NCBI RefSeq assembly: GCF_025517535.1
Contig: NZ_JAOPKC010000001.1
Coordinates: 310,001 to 374,000 of the forward strand
DNA length: 64,000 nt
Source of the DNA: Halapricum hydrolyticum
GTDB lineage: Archaea > Halobacteriota > Halobacteria > Halobacteriales > Haloarculaceae
Direction of reading: 5' to 3'
The position numbers and the translations under genes are program-made. This document shows, piece after piece, positions 1 through 9,171 of this stretch (its first letter is position 1; each line of letters opens with the position of its first letter). The notes beneath the pieces were generated by a model, which was given only the letters and a program-made list of their open reading frames with translations, ran no database searches and was not told where the DNA came from.

Positions 1-1
1 C

Positions 2-232
2 GTGATCGCTGGTCTCGGCCCCGATCGGTTCGTGCTCGGGGACGTCATGCTGTTCGGCGAGGCCGACCCCGAAGAACCGTTCTACTCGCCGGCCGTGGAC
101 GATCCGGCGACCGTGGGCGTACTGGCCGACGCACTGACCGACGCCGGGTTCGCGTTGACCGCCGTTGAGCGAGTCCACGAGCAGGTGGGCGTGCTCGTCG
201 CCGAGCGGGCTACGGGAGATGACCACGTGTGA
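2..232 (+). CDS. C-terminal end of a probable class I SAM-dependent methyltransferase (partial)
   Basis: Only the last 76 residues lie in the window; the start is upstream. The fragment holds VLGDVMLFGE followed by a stretch ending in DAGFALTAVERVHEQVGV. This looks like the last beta-strand, helix and strand of a Rossmann-type methyltransferase of the kind often seen beside rnp2 in haloarchaea. The SAM-binding motif would be upstream and cannot be checked. Its stop codon overlaps the GTG start of rnp2, so the genes are probably co-transcribed. The family call is an inference from the tail alone. Confidence 0.5.
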   Translation: MIAGLGPDRFVLGDVMLFGEADPEEPFYSPAVDDPATVGVLADALTDAGFALTAVERVHEQVGVLVAERATGDDHV

Positions 233-708
233 AACACCTGCCCAAGCACCTCCAGCCGCGGTGGCGATATCTGGCCGTCAGGTTCGAGACGTGGCCCGAC
301 GCGACCGTCGACAGGGGCGCGTTCCAGCGAGAGCTGTGGTACGCGGCACAGAACCTGCTCGGTGACGTCGGCAGTGCGGCAGTCGATCTGACCGTCGTTC
401 GGTTCGACGGCTGGGACGGCGGCGGCGAGGCGATCGTCCGGGTTCGACGCGGCGAGTGCGAGCGGGCCCGGGCGATCGTGGCCTGTGTCGACGCGATCGG
501 CTCGGACCCGGTCGGGTTGCGGGTCGCCGGGACCAGCGGGACCGTCCGGGCCTGTGAAGAAAAGTATATGCGTGGGGGCCCGGAACGAACTGAGCAGAGA
601 CACGTCACAGTCGGGGACGCGGAGCGGCCGGCTGTCGTCCGCGATGGCCGGCTCGAATACCGCATGAACGACGCGTTCACGGCTGGGACGCCACTCGACA
701 TCGAGTAA
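229..708 (+). CDS. rnp2: RNase P protein component 2 (Pop5/Rnp2)
   Basis: Protein subunit of archaeal RNase P, which with the RNA subunit and the Rpp30 partner trims 5' leaders from pre-tRNA. The product is 159 residues and starts MKHLPKHLQPRWRYLAVRFE, the typical Pop5 opening. A mid-protein patch reading EAIVRVRRGECERARAIVAC matches the Pop5 core, and residues 110-120 carry the VRACEEKYMR segment typical of haloarchaeal copies. It starts with GTG at 229, overlapping the previous stop. psmA follows after 2 bases, a gene order conserved in haloarchaea. Confidence 0.9.
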   Translation: MKHLPKHLQPRWRYLAVRFETWPDATVDRGAFQRELWYAAQNLLGDVGSAAVDLTVVRFDGWDGGGEAIVRVRRGECERARAIVACVDAIGSDPVGLRVAGTSGTVRACEEKYMRGGPERTEQRHVTVGDAERPAVVRDGRLEYRMNDAFTAGTPLDIE

Positions 709-710
709 CT

Positions 711-1478
<768 letters not shown>

Positions 1479-1499
1479 CTTCCACGCGTTCCTACGGCG

Positions 1500-2285
1500 C
1501 TACTCGTCGTACGAAATGCGCCTGACGCGTCCGGGGACCGACCGGAATTCCCAGATGTGGCTGCCGTTGCGGGCCGGCTTGACGCGATCGACCTGTTCAA
1601 GTCCCTGTTTGATGCACTCCCACCAGGCCGATTCGGAGTCGTAGCCGGCGGGGAATTCCTCGTAGAGTGCGTCGAGGAAATCGTTCCGCTTTGCCGATTC
1701 GAGGTCGCGGAGCAACGCGAGCGCGGCCCCGACGGCTCGTCGCCGTCGCGCCACCAGTTCCTCCTCGTACCCGGGGACCTCGATCGCGTCGAGATCGGCG
1801 ATGTCTTCGCCGATCCGACGGTCGTCGTCGATCGCCGTCTGCGAGCTGTAGTTGATCCCCGAGCCGACGCCGTCGCCGAGGCGCTCGCGGGTCTGTGCGA
1901 CTGCACGGCGGGCGAACTCGTCGAAGCGGTTCGCCTCGACGTTCGAGAGGGCAGAGGCGCTGTCCGCGAGCGTATCGTCTTCGATCCGGTCGACGTTCGG
2001 CGCGAGGTTCGTCCCCATGACCGCCGCGAAGTCGTCGGGATCGGGCGGATCGGCCTCGATCTCGCGTTCGATCGGCGGCGTTTCGACGTTCCGGAGGTCC
2101 ATCTCTTCGGCTCGCTCGGCGTAGGCGGTCAGCAACGCTGCGCGTTCGTCGTCGCTGTCGATCGCGAATCGACGGCTGACGATCCACTTGAGGTACGCCT
2201 CTCGCGTCTCAAAGCCGAGTAAATCGGCCTCGACGGCCAACCCGCGTGCGGTCTCCTCCGACACGTCCAGCTCGAACGTGGGCAT
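1500..2285 (-). CDS. conserved hypothetical protein, 261 aa, with N-terminal CopG-like segment
   Basis: Function not recognised. The first 40 residues (MPTFELDVSEETARGLAVEA, then an AYLKWIV segment) resemble the short strand plus helix of a ribbon-helix-helix or CopG-like DNA-binding start. The middle is acidic and low in complexity. The C-terminal 100 residues (GYEEELVARRRRAVGAALAL, ending RSVPGRVRRISYDE) look like a compact helical domain with a conserved Trp pair (SAWWECIKQ). There are no membrane segments. It converges on psmA. A hairpin plus C-rich element lies about 170 bases beyond its start, on the other strand. Confidence 0.7.
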   Translation of the reverse strand: MPTFELDVSEETARGLAVEADLLGFETREAYLKWIVSRRFAIDSDDERAALLTAYAERAEEMDLRNVETPPIEREIEADPPDPDDFAAVMGTNLAPNVDRIEDDTLADSASALSNVEANRFDEFARRAVAQTRERLGDGVGSGINYSSQTAIDDDRRIGEDIADLDAIEVPGYEEELVARRRRAVGAALALLRDLESAKRNDFLDALYEEFPAGYDSESAWWECIKQGLEQVDRVKPARNGSHIWEFRSVPGRVRRISYDE

Positions 2286-2429
2286 TCGATAACCGATACT
2301 GGATTAGCGTGTATAAAACCATCTCCTGCTGCGCCAGGTCTCCGACGCAGCGATTCGCGACGCACTTTCGAAATGCATTTTCTCTCTTGCCCTCGTCCGA
2401 TATCATATCTGATATCCGGAAGAAAAGGT

Positions 2430-2520
2430 TATATCCCGCTGATTCCATCACCACCGTAAGGCACCCTGCAGGGTGCCTTATCCCCCACCTACCCCCCACC
2501 CCCACCTTTCCTGCGTTTTC
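2430..2520 (+). promoter_or_regulatory. TATA-like box, perfect 22-bp palindrome and C-rich tract
   Basis: A TATATCCCGCTGATT block at 2430-2444 is followed at 2458-2479 by a perfect 22-base palindrome (stem core GGCACCC / GGGTGCC). After it comes a C-rich single-strand-like run ending CCACCTTTCC near 2511. The region sits between the start of the hypothetical gene on the minus strand and a small membrane protein gene at 2582. It could be a promoter with a hairpin-capped 5' leader, or a small RNA. The same hairpin-plus-C-rich layout recurs near 50,577. Confidence 0.5.
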
Positions 2521-2581
2521 GAACCGTTCAGTCAGCGATGGGGCCGCAACACCTTTGACCGATCCTAACCCACGAACAAGT

Positions 2582-2755
2582 ATGGATGCAAACGACCTTC
2601 TGAAAATCGTTCTCGTACTGGTCGTAGTGTGGATCCTCCTGGAGATCATCGGTGAAATCCTCGGTATCCTTGGCTGGTTGCTCGGCCCGTTCCAGCCACT
2701 GTTGGGCCTGTTGATCGTCGTGCTGATCGTCCTGTGGTTGCTCGATCGCCTGTAG
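2582..2755 (+). CDS. small hydrophobic membrane protein, 57 aa
   Basis: A 57-residue protein that is almost entirely hydrophobic, with two predicted membrane helices (about residues 8-32 and 38-54) and a short polar start MDANDLL. The ATG at 2582 is chosen because upstream in-frame sequence reads as non-coding. Small proteins of this type (DUF7554-like) are common in haloarchaea and have no known role. It is preceded by a long leader holding a strong palindrome, and followed at once by the 2H phosphoesterase gene. Confidence 0.7.
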   Translation: MDANDLLKIVLVLVVVWILLEIIGEILGILGWLLGPFQPLLGLLIVVLIVLWLLDRL

Positions 2756-2795
2756 GACCGCGACGCTTATTTGCTGCTATCTCCTGGTTGAAAAC

Positions 2796-3296
2796 GTGTA
2801 CAGCCTGAACGTCCCGCCGCCGTCAGCAGTGACGCGGCTGGCGAGTTCGCTCGCTCGAGACGTGCCGCGGGCACGAGCCCGCCAGCACGGCGAGCACACG
2901 CTTGTTTGCAAGCGGCTCGGGGACGGTGACGGCGCTCGACTGGCTGCGCGGGTACGCGAAGCCCTCGCTGGCGTCGCGCCGTTCGAACTCCGAGTGTCAG
3001 GTATCGACCTGTTCGAAACGGCGACGACCGGGTCTGCACCCGTCGTCTATCTCGACGTCGAGAGTCCTGGCCTGCGACAGCTCCACGAGCGACTCTGTGG
3101 CGTCTTCGATCCGGTCGAAAGAATCGAAGCGGACGACTACACGCCCCACGTGACGATCGCTCGCGGCGGTGAGCTGGCCGATGCACGTCGACTCGCCCGG
3201 AGAGAGGTCGAGCCGATAAGGTGGACGGCCGAGCGACTGTCCGTCTGGGATAGTCATCGAAACGTCTCCGTGCGCGAATTCTCGCTGCCGGTTTGA
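2796..3296 (+). CDS. 2H phosphoesterase / 2'-5' RNA ligase family protein
   Basis: Member of the 2H superfamily, whose two HxTx motifs build an active site for cyclic phosphodiesterase or 2'-5' RNA ligase chemistry on RNA ends. In the 166-residue product the motifs appear as HTLV at about residue 34 and HVTI at about residue 118. The spacing is correct for the fold. The start is GTG at 2796. The native substrate cannot be told from sequence; tRNA half-molecules or cyclic phosphate ends are typical for the family. Confidence 0.78.
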   Translation: MYSLNVPPPSAVTRLASSLARDVPRARARQHGEHTLVCKRLGDGDGARLAARVREALAGVAPFELRVSGIDLFETATTGSAPVVYLDVESPGLRQLHERLCGVFDPVERIEADDYTPHVTIARGGELADARRLARREVEPIRWTAERLSVWDSHRNVSVREFSLPV

Positions 3297-3314
3297 TAGT
3301 GACCGTCGTCCCTC

Positions 3315-4523
3315 TCAGAGCCGGCTCTGCTCGGACGAGAGCGATTCGTCCGGCGATCCGGTCGACACGGATTGGCGACCGATACTGCCGCCCTCCTTGA
3401 TGATGTTCAGTGCCGTCAGCAGATCCGAACGGGTGAGCAGCCCGACGAACTTCTCGTCGTCGTAGACGAGCAACCGACCGATGTTGTTGCGCTGGAGCCG
3501 TTCCATCGCTTCCATCGCGCTCGCGGCCGGTTCAATCGTCTCCAGATCGGTCGTCATGATCTCTTCGACGCGGTAGGCTTCGCGCTCGACCTCGCGAACT
3601 GCACGCGCGTCTTCCAGTGTGACCAGCCCGACGATATCACCGTCGCGTTCGACTGGATACCCCGTGTGTCGCTCGCGGAACATCTGTTCGACCAACTCGG
3701 CGACGCTGTCCTTTGTGTCGACGGTCTGGACGCGATCGGCAGGCGTCATGATGTCGCGGACTTCGAACCCCTCGAACGCAGCTTTCATCATCGTCTGCTG
3801 GGCCTCGCCGGAGGCGCCGATGTAGATGAAGAAAGCGATGGCAACCAGGAACAGACCCCCGGGGCCGAACAGGCCGAACAGCCCCAGCAGGATCGCGAAC
3901 ACTTTCCCGACCTCTGCGGCGATCTTCGTCGCCCGAGCGTACCCGCGGTTGCGCGCGAGCAGCGCCCGCAGGACTCGCCCGCCGTCCATCGGGAAGCCGG
4001 GCAGCATGTTGAACACGGCCAGCGCGACGTTCATCAGTGCCAGATAGCCGAGCAGGAACTTCCCCGACGCCAGCGCGACGTTGTCACTGACGGGCACTAT
4101 CAGAAACGCCACATACGTGAGCACCGCGAGCACGACACTGACGAAGGGGCCGGCCAGCGCGATGAGCAGTTCGTGGCGCCAGTCTTCGGGCATCTCGTCG
4201 AGTTGCGCGATACCGCCGAACAGCCACAGCGTGATCGAGGAGATCGGATAACCGTACCGGATCGCCACCAGCGAGTGGCCCAGCTCGTGCAGGACGACGC
4301 CGACGAAAAGCCCCGTCGCGGCAGCCAACCCGAGGCCCCATCGAATCAGATCTCCTTCGAGTGGTTCGATCGGCAGTCCGGCTCCCCAGATGTCGTTCAG
4401 GACAGCGGCAGTCTCGCCGATCTGCACGCCGATGATCCAGGCGAAAAGCGGCAGGACGATCAGGAAGGTTAGATCCAACTGAATCGGGATCCCAAACGCA
4501 CTACCGATCCGGAAACGTGGCAT
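3315..4523 (-). CDS. site-2 protease family (M50) zinc metalloprotease with two CBS domains
   Basis: Intramembrane zinc protease. The 402-residue product has several membrane helices, the HELGH zinc motif near residue 68, and the second-site motif FPMDGGRVLRAL near residue 175 that supplies the third ligand. The C-terminal 150 residues are soluble and contain a CBS pair (starting DIMTPADRV and EIMTTDLET), which would sense an adenine nucleotide and control the protease. The ATG at 4523 (MPRFRIGSAFG) is preferred over one 24 bases upstream, because it matches the usual family opening. Substrate unknown; it may cut membrane-bound regulators. Confidence 0.9.
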   Translation of the reverse strand: MPRFRIGSAFGIPIQLDLTFLIVLPLFAWIIGVQIGETAAVLNDIWGAGLPIEPLEGDLIRWGLGLAAATGLFVGVVLHELGHSLVAIRYGYPISSITLWLFGGIAQLDEMPEDWRHELLIALAGPFVSVVLAVLTYVAFLIVPVSDNVALASGKFLLGYLALMNVALAVFNMLPGFPMDGGRVLRALLARNRGYARATKIAAEVGKVFAILLGLFGLFGPGGLFLVAIAFFIYIGASGEAQQTMMKAAFEGFEVRDIMTPADRVQTVDTKDSVAELVEQMFRERHTGYPVERDGDIVGLVTLEDARAVREVEREAYRVEEIMTTDLETIEPAASAMEAMERLQRNNIGRLLVYDDEKFVGLLTRSDLLTALNIIKEGGSIGRQSVSTGSPDESLSSEQSRL

Positions 4524-4683
4524 ATCTGTTTGTAGTCGGGGTATCACCTTAAGCCCGGGTGTCCGATATGTGCGCGCGACGACGTTGACTGAAAACCGTG
4601 AACTAGAATGATCGTTACAGACGAAAATATCACTATAGAAACTATTTTATCACAGATCTCGCTATATCGGGTAGAGGCAACAT

Positions 4684-5331
4684 ATGTCGGAAACAGATAC
4701 TGCAGGCGCGATCGCTGGCGAGCGCTGGGCCGACCCCAGCGCGCTCGGATTGGCCCCGCTGGTGGGGATTAACCTCGCGTTCGCGGGGGATTTCCTCGGC
4801 TGGTGGGGGTCGGGTGCAGCGCCCCTCATCGCGGTCGTCGGGTTCGTCGGTGGGCTGCTCCAGCTGCTGACCGGCGTCCTGTCGCTCAAGCGAGGTGACG
4901 CCGCTGGCGGAACACTGATGGGGACGTTCGGAATGCTGTTCATGTGGGGTCCCGGATTCATGCTGGTCGCCAACGAGATCGGGCTCGCGGGCGGTCTGAA
5001 CCCGTTCTTCGGGACGTGGTCGCTGTTCCTGGGCGTGTTGCTCGGGATGTGGTCGCTCGCACTACTGCAAAAGCCGTGGTTCGAGTTCCTGATCGGTCCG
5101 CTGGGCTTTCTCGCACTCGGTGCGGCCGGCATGCACGATCTCGGGTTGATCCCGGCAGTCATCCCAGGAATCGGGTTCCTCGCGCTGCTCGGCTGGGGGC
5201 TGTACATGCTGACCCACGCGCTGGCCGCGACGGGTGGGCTTTCCGTCCCGCTCGGCCGGCCGGCGATGGAACTGTTCGCCGGCAGTGCTGACGGCGACGC
5301 CACGTCTACACAGGTCTCTCACGGCGACTGA
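4684..5331 (+). CDS. GPR1/FUN34/YaaH-like acetate uptake transporter
   Basis: Integral membrane protein of 215 residues with six predicted helices and a soluble tail. It opens WADPSALGLAPLVGINLAF, which corresponds to the NPAPLGL start of the acetate/succinate transporter family. The following GGLLQLLTGVLSLKRGDAAG matches the family's Q-L-x-A-G and R-G-N landmarks only in part. It is diverged, so transport of a small carboxylate is an inference. A TATA-like ATTTTAT lies about 35 bases before the ATG. It is transcribed alone, divergent from the M50 protease gene. Confidence 0.6.
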   Translation: MSETDTAGAIAGERWADPSALGLAPLVGINLAFAGDFLGWWGSGAAPLIAVVGFVGGLLQLLTGVLSLKRGDAAGGTLMGTFGMLFMWGPGFMLVANEIGLAGGLNPFFGTWSLFLGVLLGMWSLALLQKPWFEFLIGPLGFLALGAAGMHDLGLIPAVIPGIGFLALLGWGLYMLTHALAATGGLSVPLGRPAMELFAGSADGDATSTQVSHGD

Positions 5332-5465
5332 GACGGAGTACTGGACATCTGTTCCGTATCGACCGGCCGATATGGGGCGGTCGGGGCGGTAAATCAGTAC
5401 AATAATCGGTGTGATCGTGATCGCGGTTCCGGCTTCGAAATCCGTGCGCTCGTCGATCGGTCCCG

Positions 5466-6290
5466 TTACTCGTCGCCGTCGCTGACGGCGACTTGCGCCG
5501 TCCGGATGACCTTTCCGGCCATCTCGTAACCGGGTCGGTGAACCTGTGCGATCGTTCCCTCCGGCTGGTCGCTGTCCATGCGGACGAGCACCTCGTGGCG
5601 CTCGGGATCGACCTCGTCGCCGGGTTCGGGCTCGACCGGTTCGACGTTCTCGTCTTCGAGGACACGGTCGAACTGTTTGAGCGTCGTCTCGATCCCGTCG
5701 CGGATGTCGGCGTCCTCGTCCTGTTCGAGCGCTCGCTGGAGGTTGTCCCGGACGTCGAGCAGGCGCGTGACCAGGTCCTCGGTCGCGCGTGCTTTCTCCT
5801 GCTCGCGGCGTTTCTTCATCCGCTTCTTGTAGTTCTCGAAGTCGGCCTGCTTGCGCTTGAGACGCGATTGAAGCGATTCGACCTCCTCCTCGTAGTCGTC
5901 ACGCTCGGCTTCGAGCGCTTCGACCTCGAACCGGAGCGTCGCGAGTTCGTCGGCGACCTCGGCCGGATCGCTCGACTCGACGTGTTCGAGCACCTCCTCG
6001 GCTACGTCGAGATCTTCGGCGGCTCGTTCGTCTTCGAGATCGACGTCCGGTTCGGCGTTCTCGGTCGCTCCGCCGTCGTCGGCGCTTTCCTCGGACGCGC
6101 TATCTTCGCTCACAGACGTGTCGTCATCCGTCTCAGACGCGCCGTCTGTTCTCTCGGACGCGTCGTCTTCCCCTTCGGACACGTCACCGGTCGTCTCCTC
6201 GCCGTCGTTTGTCGTCTCGTCGGCCGACTGGTCGTCGCCGACGCGCTCCTCGGCCGTCTCTCCTTCGGACATGCCCTCCTGGTCGGTCAT
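5466..6290 (-). CDS. grpE: GrpE nucleotide exchange factor
   Basis: Exchange factor that releases ADP from the Hsp70 chaperone DnaK. The 274-residue product has a long acidic low-complexity N-terminal half, then a coiled coil (about residues 120-175). The GrpE beta-head includes DLVTRLLDVRDNLQRAL and a C-terminal GTIAQVHRPGYEMAGKVIRT. That tail matches the family G-T-I-x-x-V...G-Y...K-V-I-R pattern. The ATG at 6290 gives MTDQEGMSEGE; a second ATG lies 7 codons in. dnaK is not beside it in this window. Confidence 0.93.
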   Translation of the reverse strand: MTDQEGMSEGETAEERVGDDQSADETTNDGEETTGDVSEGEDDASERTDGASETDDDTSVSEDSASEESADDGGATENAEPDVDLEDERAAEDLDVAEEVLEHVESSDPAEVADELATLRFEVEALEAERDDYEEEVESLQSRLKRKQADFENYKKRMKKRREQEKARATEDLVTRLLDVRDNLQRALEQDEDADIRDGIETTLKQFDRVLEDENVEPVEPEPGDEVDPERHEVLVRMDSDQPEGTIAQVHRPGYEMAGKVIRTAQVAVSDGDE

Positions 6291-6522
6291 GTGCGGACAA
6301 AGCCGATACGGCGGTAAAAGCATTGATACTGTCAGTTGGTCACGGCCGAGTCTTGTCATCCGGCGTCACATTCTGCGGGCAGTCGGTCTCTTCGACGCAG
6401 CCGATCGGCAACGGTGTCGAGCGTTGACGGGACGCTCGTCCCCAGGAGAGTGGCAAGGAAATACCAATTATTCAAGATGGCACAGATGCATACCCTGGAC
6501 GAGGACGGTCAAATCAATATAT

Positions 6523-8235
6523 ATGGTATACCAGATCCCGCCACAACTACCAATTGTCGGGTTCGTGTTTGTCGTCCTGATATCTCTGGCGGCGTACGGG
6601 GGAATACAGTATCATCGACTTGGCCACAGGCCAGAACTGCTCGCTTTTGTTTCCCTTATGTTTGGGCTGAGCCTGACTACCCTTGGCAACCTTTTCGTTG
6701 ACGCTGCGACGACGGTAGAACTGAAGCTGCTCGGGTATAATTTCGTCAATACTGTTCTCGTATTGTTCTCCGCTTATTCGCTACTGTGGTTCGCGCTGGC
6801 GTATTCCGACAACACCGACTGGGTAAATCGGTGGACAGTCGGTATCGCAGTCGGGACCATCGCTGTGACCAGCTCTGCTGGCGTCCTCTCGCCCGAATAC
6901 ATGTATGAGGTGAACGGCCTCGTCTCGAACGGACCCGTAACAATCCTCGGAGTGACGTTCAAGGAGTGGGTCACTCTCGACAGGTCACTCAAATTACCGT
7001 TTCGTCTCCTCCAGGTCTATGCCTACACCGTGATCTTCGTCAGCGTAGTCATCCTCGTTCGTTATGTCCTTAGGAACCAGAGTGAGTTGTACCTGGGCGA
7101 AGCCGTCTGGTTGATAATCGGCATCGGAGCACCGCCTGTAGCCAATTCTCTTCTGCTCGTTGGGATTGTGCCGGCGGAATTAAACGTCACTGACGCTTCT
7201 TTCGGGATTACCGGCGTCGCCTTTGCGATTGCCATCTTCCGGTATGAAATGTTGCAGGTTGCTCCGGTAGGGCGTCGACAGCTCGTTGAGCAACAAAACG
7301 CCCCGGTCGTGATGCTCAACGAAGAGAGTCGCGTCGTCGACTGTAACCCGTCTGCAAGGGATCTATTCAACGTACCAGATGACTGGTGGGGCATGGCCGC
7401 CGAGGAGTTCTTCGCCAAATTCCCGGATCAATTTCAACGGTTTGCAGACGAACCTTCGGTTGAGACAGAAATCACTATGCGAGATGCGAGTTCGATCCGC
7501 CATTTCGATCTGGATATTTCTCCTATCCAAAACGAGAGAAAGACTGCGAGAGGGAGACTGATTGTGCTCCGTGAGATCACCGAACAGAAAGTTCGTGAAC
7601 AGAGACTACAACGACAGAACGAGCGTCTGGAGCAGTTTGCCAGCGTCGTCTCGCATGACCTCCGCAACCCGCTTCACGTCGTGCAAGGCCGGCTCGAACT
7701 CGCCAAAGACGACTGTGGTTCTGAGCATCTGAACGTTGCGGCGAAAAGTCTCAATCGAAGCTTCGAGCTGATCGACGACCTGCTAGTGCTTGCCAGGGCC
7801 GGTCAGGACGTGAGTGACCGGGAACCGATCACTCTGTCGAGTTTCGTAGATACCTGCTGGGGCTCCGTGGAAACGTCTGAAGCCGCAATCAGAGTCGATG
7901 CTGAGATGACGATACTGGCAGACAGAAGCCGGTTCCGACAGCTTCTGGAGAACCTGTTCCGGAATGCGGTTGAACACGGCGGCGAAAAGGTAACCGTCAG
8001 GGTTGGTTCATTGCCGGATGGTTTTTTCGTTGCGGATGACGGCTCCGGCATTCCCGAAGAGACCCGAGAAGAAGTCTTCGATCACGGGTACTCTGAATAC
8101 GAAGACGGCACCGGATTCGGATTATCGATTGTCGAGCAAATCGTGGAAGCCCACGACTGGGAGACACGGGTTACCGAAGCGTCCAACGGCGGGGCGCGAT
8201 TCGAAATCACCGGTGTTACACTCGCTGATGAATAG
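6523..8235 (+). CDS. 7TM-PAS histidine kinase
   Basis: Membrane sensor kinase of 570 residues. Residues 1-225 form about seven membrane helices (7TM histidine-kinase sensor type). Residues 235-340 are a PAS domain (starting APVVMLNEESRVVDCNPSA). The kinase core follows with H-box ASVVSHDLRNPLHVV (phospho-accepting His), N-box LENLFRNAVEHGG, and G-boxes DDGSGIP and GTGFGLSI. No response regulator is adjacent. The ATG at 6523 sits right after an AATATAT tract, so the promoter must be further upstream. Base use is slightly less GC-rich than its neighbours. Confidence 0.92.
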   Translation: MVYQIPPQLPIVGFVFVVLISLAAYGGIQYHRLGHRPELLAFVSLMFGLSLTTLGNLFVDAATTVELKLLGYNFVNTVLVLFSAYSLLWFALAYSDNTDWVNRWTVGIAVGTIAVTSSAGVLSPEYMYEVNGLVSNGPVTILGVTFKEWVTLDRSLKLPFRLLQVYAYTVIFVSVVILVRYVLRNQSELYLGEAVWLIIGIGAPPVANSLLLVGIVPAELNVTDASFGITGVAFAIAIFRYEMLQVAPVGRRQLVEQQNAPVVMLNEESRVVDCNPSARDLFNVPDDWWGMAAEEFFAKFPDQFQRFADEPSVETEITMRDASSIRHFDLDISPIQNERKTARGRLIVLREITEQKVREQRLQRQNERLEQFASVVSHDLRNPLHVVQGRLELAKDDCGSEHLNVAAKSLNRSFELIDDLLVLARAGQDVSDREPITLSSFVDTCWGSVETSEAAIRVDAEMTILADRSRFRQLLENLFRNAVEHGGEKVTVRVGSLPDGFFVADDGSGIPEETREEVFDHGYSEYEDGTGFGLSIVEQIVEAHDWETRVTEASNGGARFEITGVTLADE

Positions 8236-8252
8236 TGTGCACACGTCGGCTA

Positions 8253-8291
8253 CCAACTCTCGAAGAGGTTGGCTTATCAGTAGGACTCCCG
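8253..8291 (-). repeat. solo right-end relic of an IS200/IS605-type (TnpB) element
   Basis: An imperfect hairpin (CCAACTCT, 3-base loop, AGAGGTTGG) is followed by GCTTATCAGTAGGACTCCCG. The intact element at 9152 has a hairpin followed by GCTTGTCAGTGGACTCCCG. The two tails agree at all but two positions and sit at the same spacing from the stem. No transposase gene accompanies this copy, so it is probably the footprint of a lost element. Confidence 0.55.
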
Positions 8292-8388
8292 AGTGACCGA
8301 TTCTCCGATGTCTTTACCGGTCTGCGGCCGGTTCCGCCCCCGAATCGCAGACCAAAACGTCTTTTCGGTCGACATCGACGGGAGAGAT

Positions 8389-9162
8389 ATGCCTTCGTCA
8401 CGCGTCGTCGTCGAACGGGACGTGCCGTTTCGCGAACTCGACGATCGAACTCTCCGTCTGGATACGTATCGGCCGGCCGAGACTGCCTCGAACCCTGCCG
8501 TCGTCTACGTCCACGGCGGGGCCTGGCGAGCCGGCAGCAAGGGGCAGTTCAGCCGCTACGCGGTCGAGTTCGCTGACCGCGGATACGTCGGCGTCGATCC
8601 GAACTATCGGCTCGCACCCGACGCGAACGTCCCGGAGATGGTCGCCGACGTGCTGGCCGGCGTCCGCTGGTGTCACGAGCACGCCGACTCCCTCGGCGTC
8701 GACCCCGATCGGATCGCCATCGCCGGCCACTCGGCGGGCGCACACCTGGCCGCGCTGGCCGCGCTCGCGCCCGGGGAGTTCGACCCGGAAGATACCACTG
8801 ATAGTCCGTCACTTGCGACACTGGCCGGATTCAGCGGCGTCTACGACCTACGCGAGGACAGGTATGCGCCGCTCGTCGGAAACGGACCGGACGCCGCCGA
8901 GCGGGCCTCGCCGATCACATGGGTCGATGCCGACGCACCGCCGACGTTTCTCGCTCACGCCGCCGACGACGAGACCGTCCCGATCGACGAGACCGACGCC
9001 CTCTACGAAGAGTTACTCTCGGCCGGCGTCTCCATCGACCGGTTCCGGGCCGACGGCGGCGGCCACGTGTTCCTGTACGACGACATGGGCTGGTACGAGA
9101 AGGCGACCGAGCGATTCGCGAGTTTCCTCAATCGACACCTCTGGTCAGGTACCCACCGCTAA
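8389..9162 (+). CDS. alpha/beta hydrolase (esterase/lipase, HSL-like)
   Basis: Serine hydrolase of 257 residues. The oxyanion-hole motif HGGAW is near residue 43 and the nucleophile elbow GHSAG near residue 117. A likely acid (DDETVP) is near residue 198 and the catalytic His (GGGHVF) near residue 224. The ATG at 8389 is preferred to an upstream GTG at 8293, because conserved sequence starts after it. The stop codon TAA lies inside the terminal hairpin of the adjacent TnpB element, so the last few residues (about WSGTHR) are encoded by insertion DNA. The natural tail was probably replaced. The substrate is not known. Confidence 0.85.
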   Translation: MPSSRVVVERDVPFRELDDRTLRLDTYRPAETASNPAVVYVHGGAWRAGSKGQFSRYAVEFADRGYVGVDPNYRLAPDANVPEMVADVLAGVRWCHEHADSLGVDPDRIAIAGHSAGAHLAALAALAPGEFDPEDTTDSPSLATLAGFSGVYDLREDRYAPLVGNGPDAAERASPITWVDADAPPTFLAHAADDETVPIDETDALYEELLSAGVSIDRFRADGGGHVFLYDDMGWYEKATERFASFLNRHLWSGTHR

Positions 9163-9171
9163 AGCGGTGGG
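9152..9171 (-). repeat. right-end hairpin of the TnpB element (omega RNA scaffold end)
   Basis: A perfect 9-bp stem with an AA loop. It overlaps the last codons and stop of tnpB. By analogy with characterised TnpB systems, the guide would be read from the bases just beyond it on the minus strand, which is the 3' end of the esterase gene. Confidence 0.6.

Noticed and set aside
3372..4472. Long open frame opposite the M50 protease gene
   Set aside because: It is the antisense shadow of a well-supported protease gene and lacks domain features.
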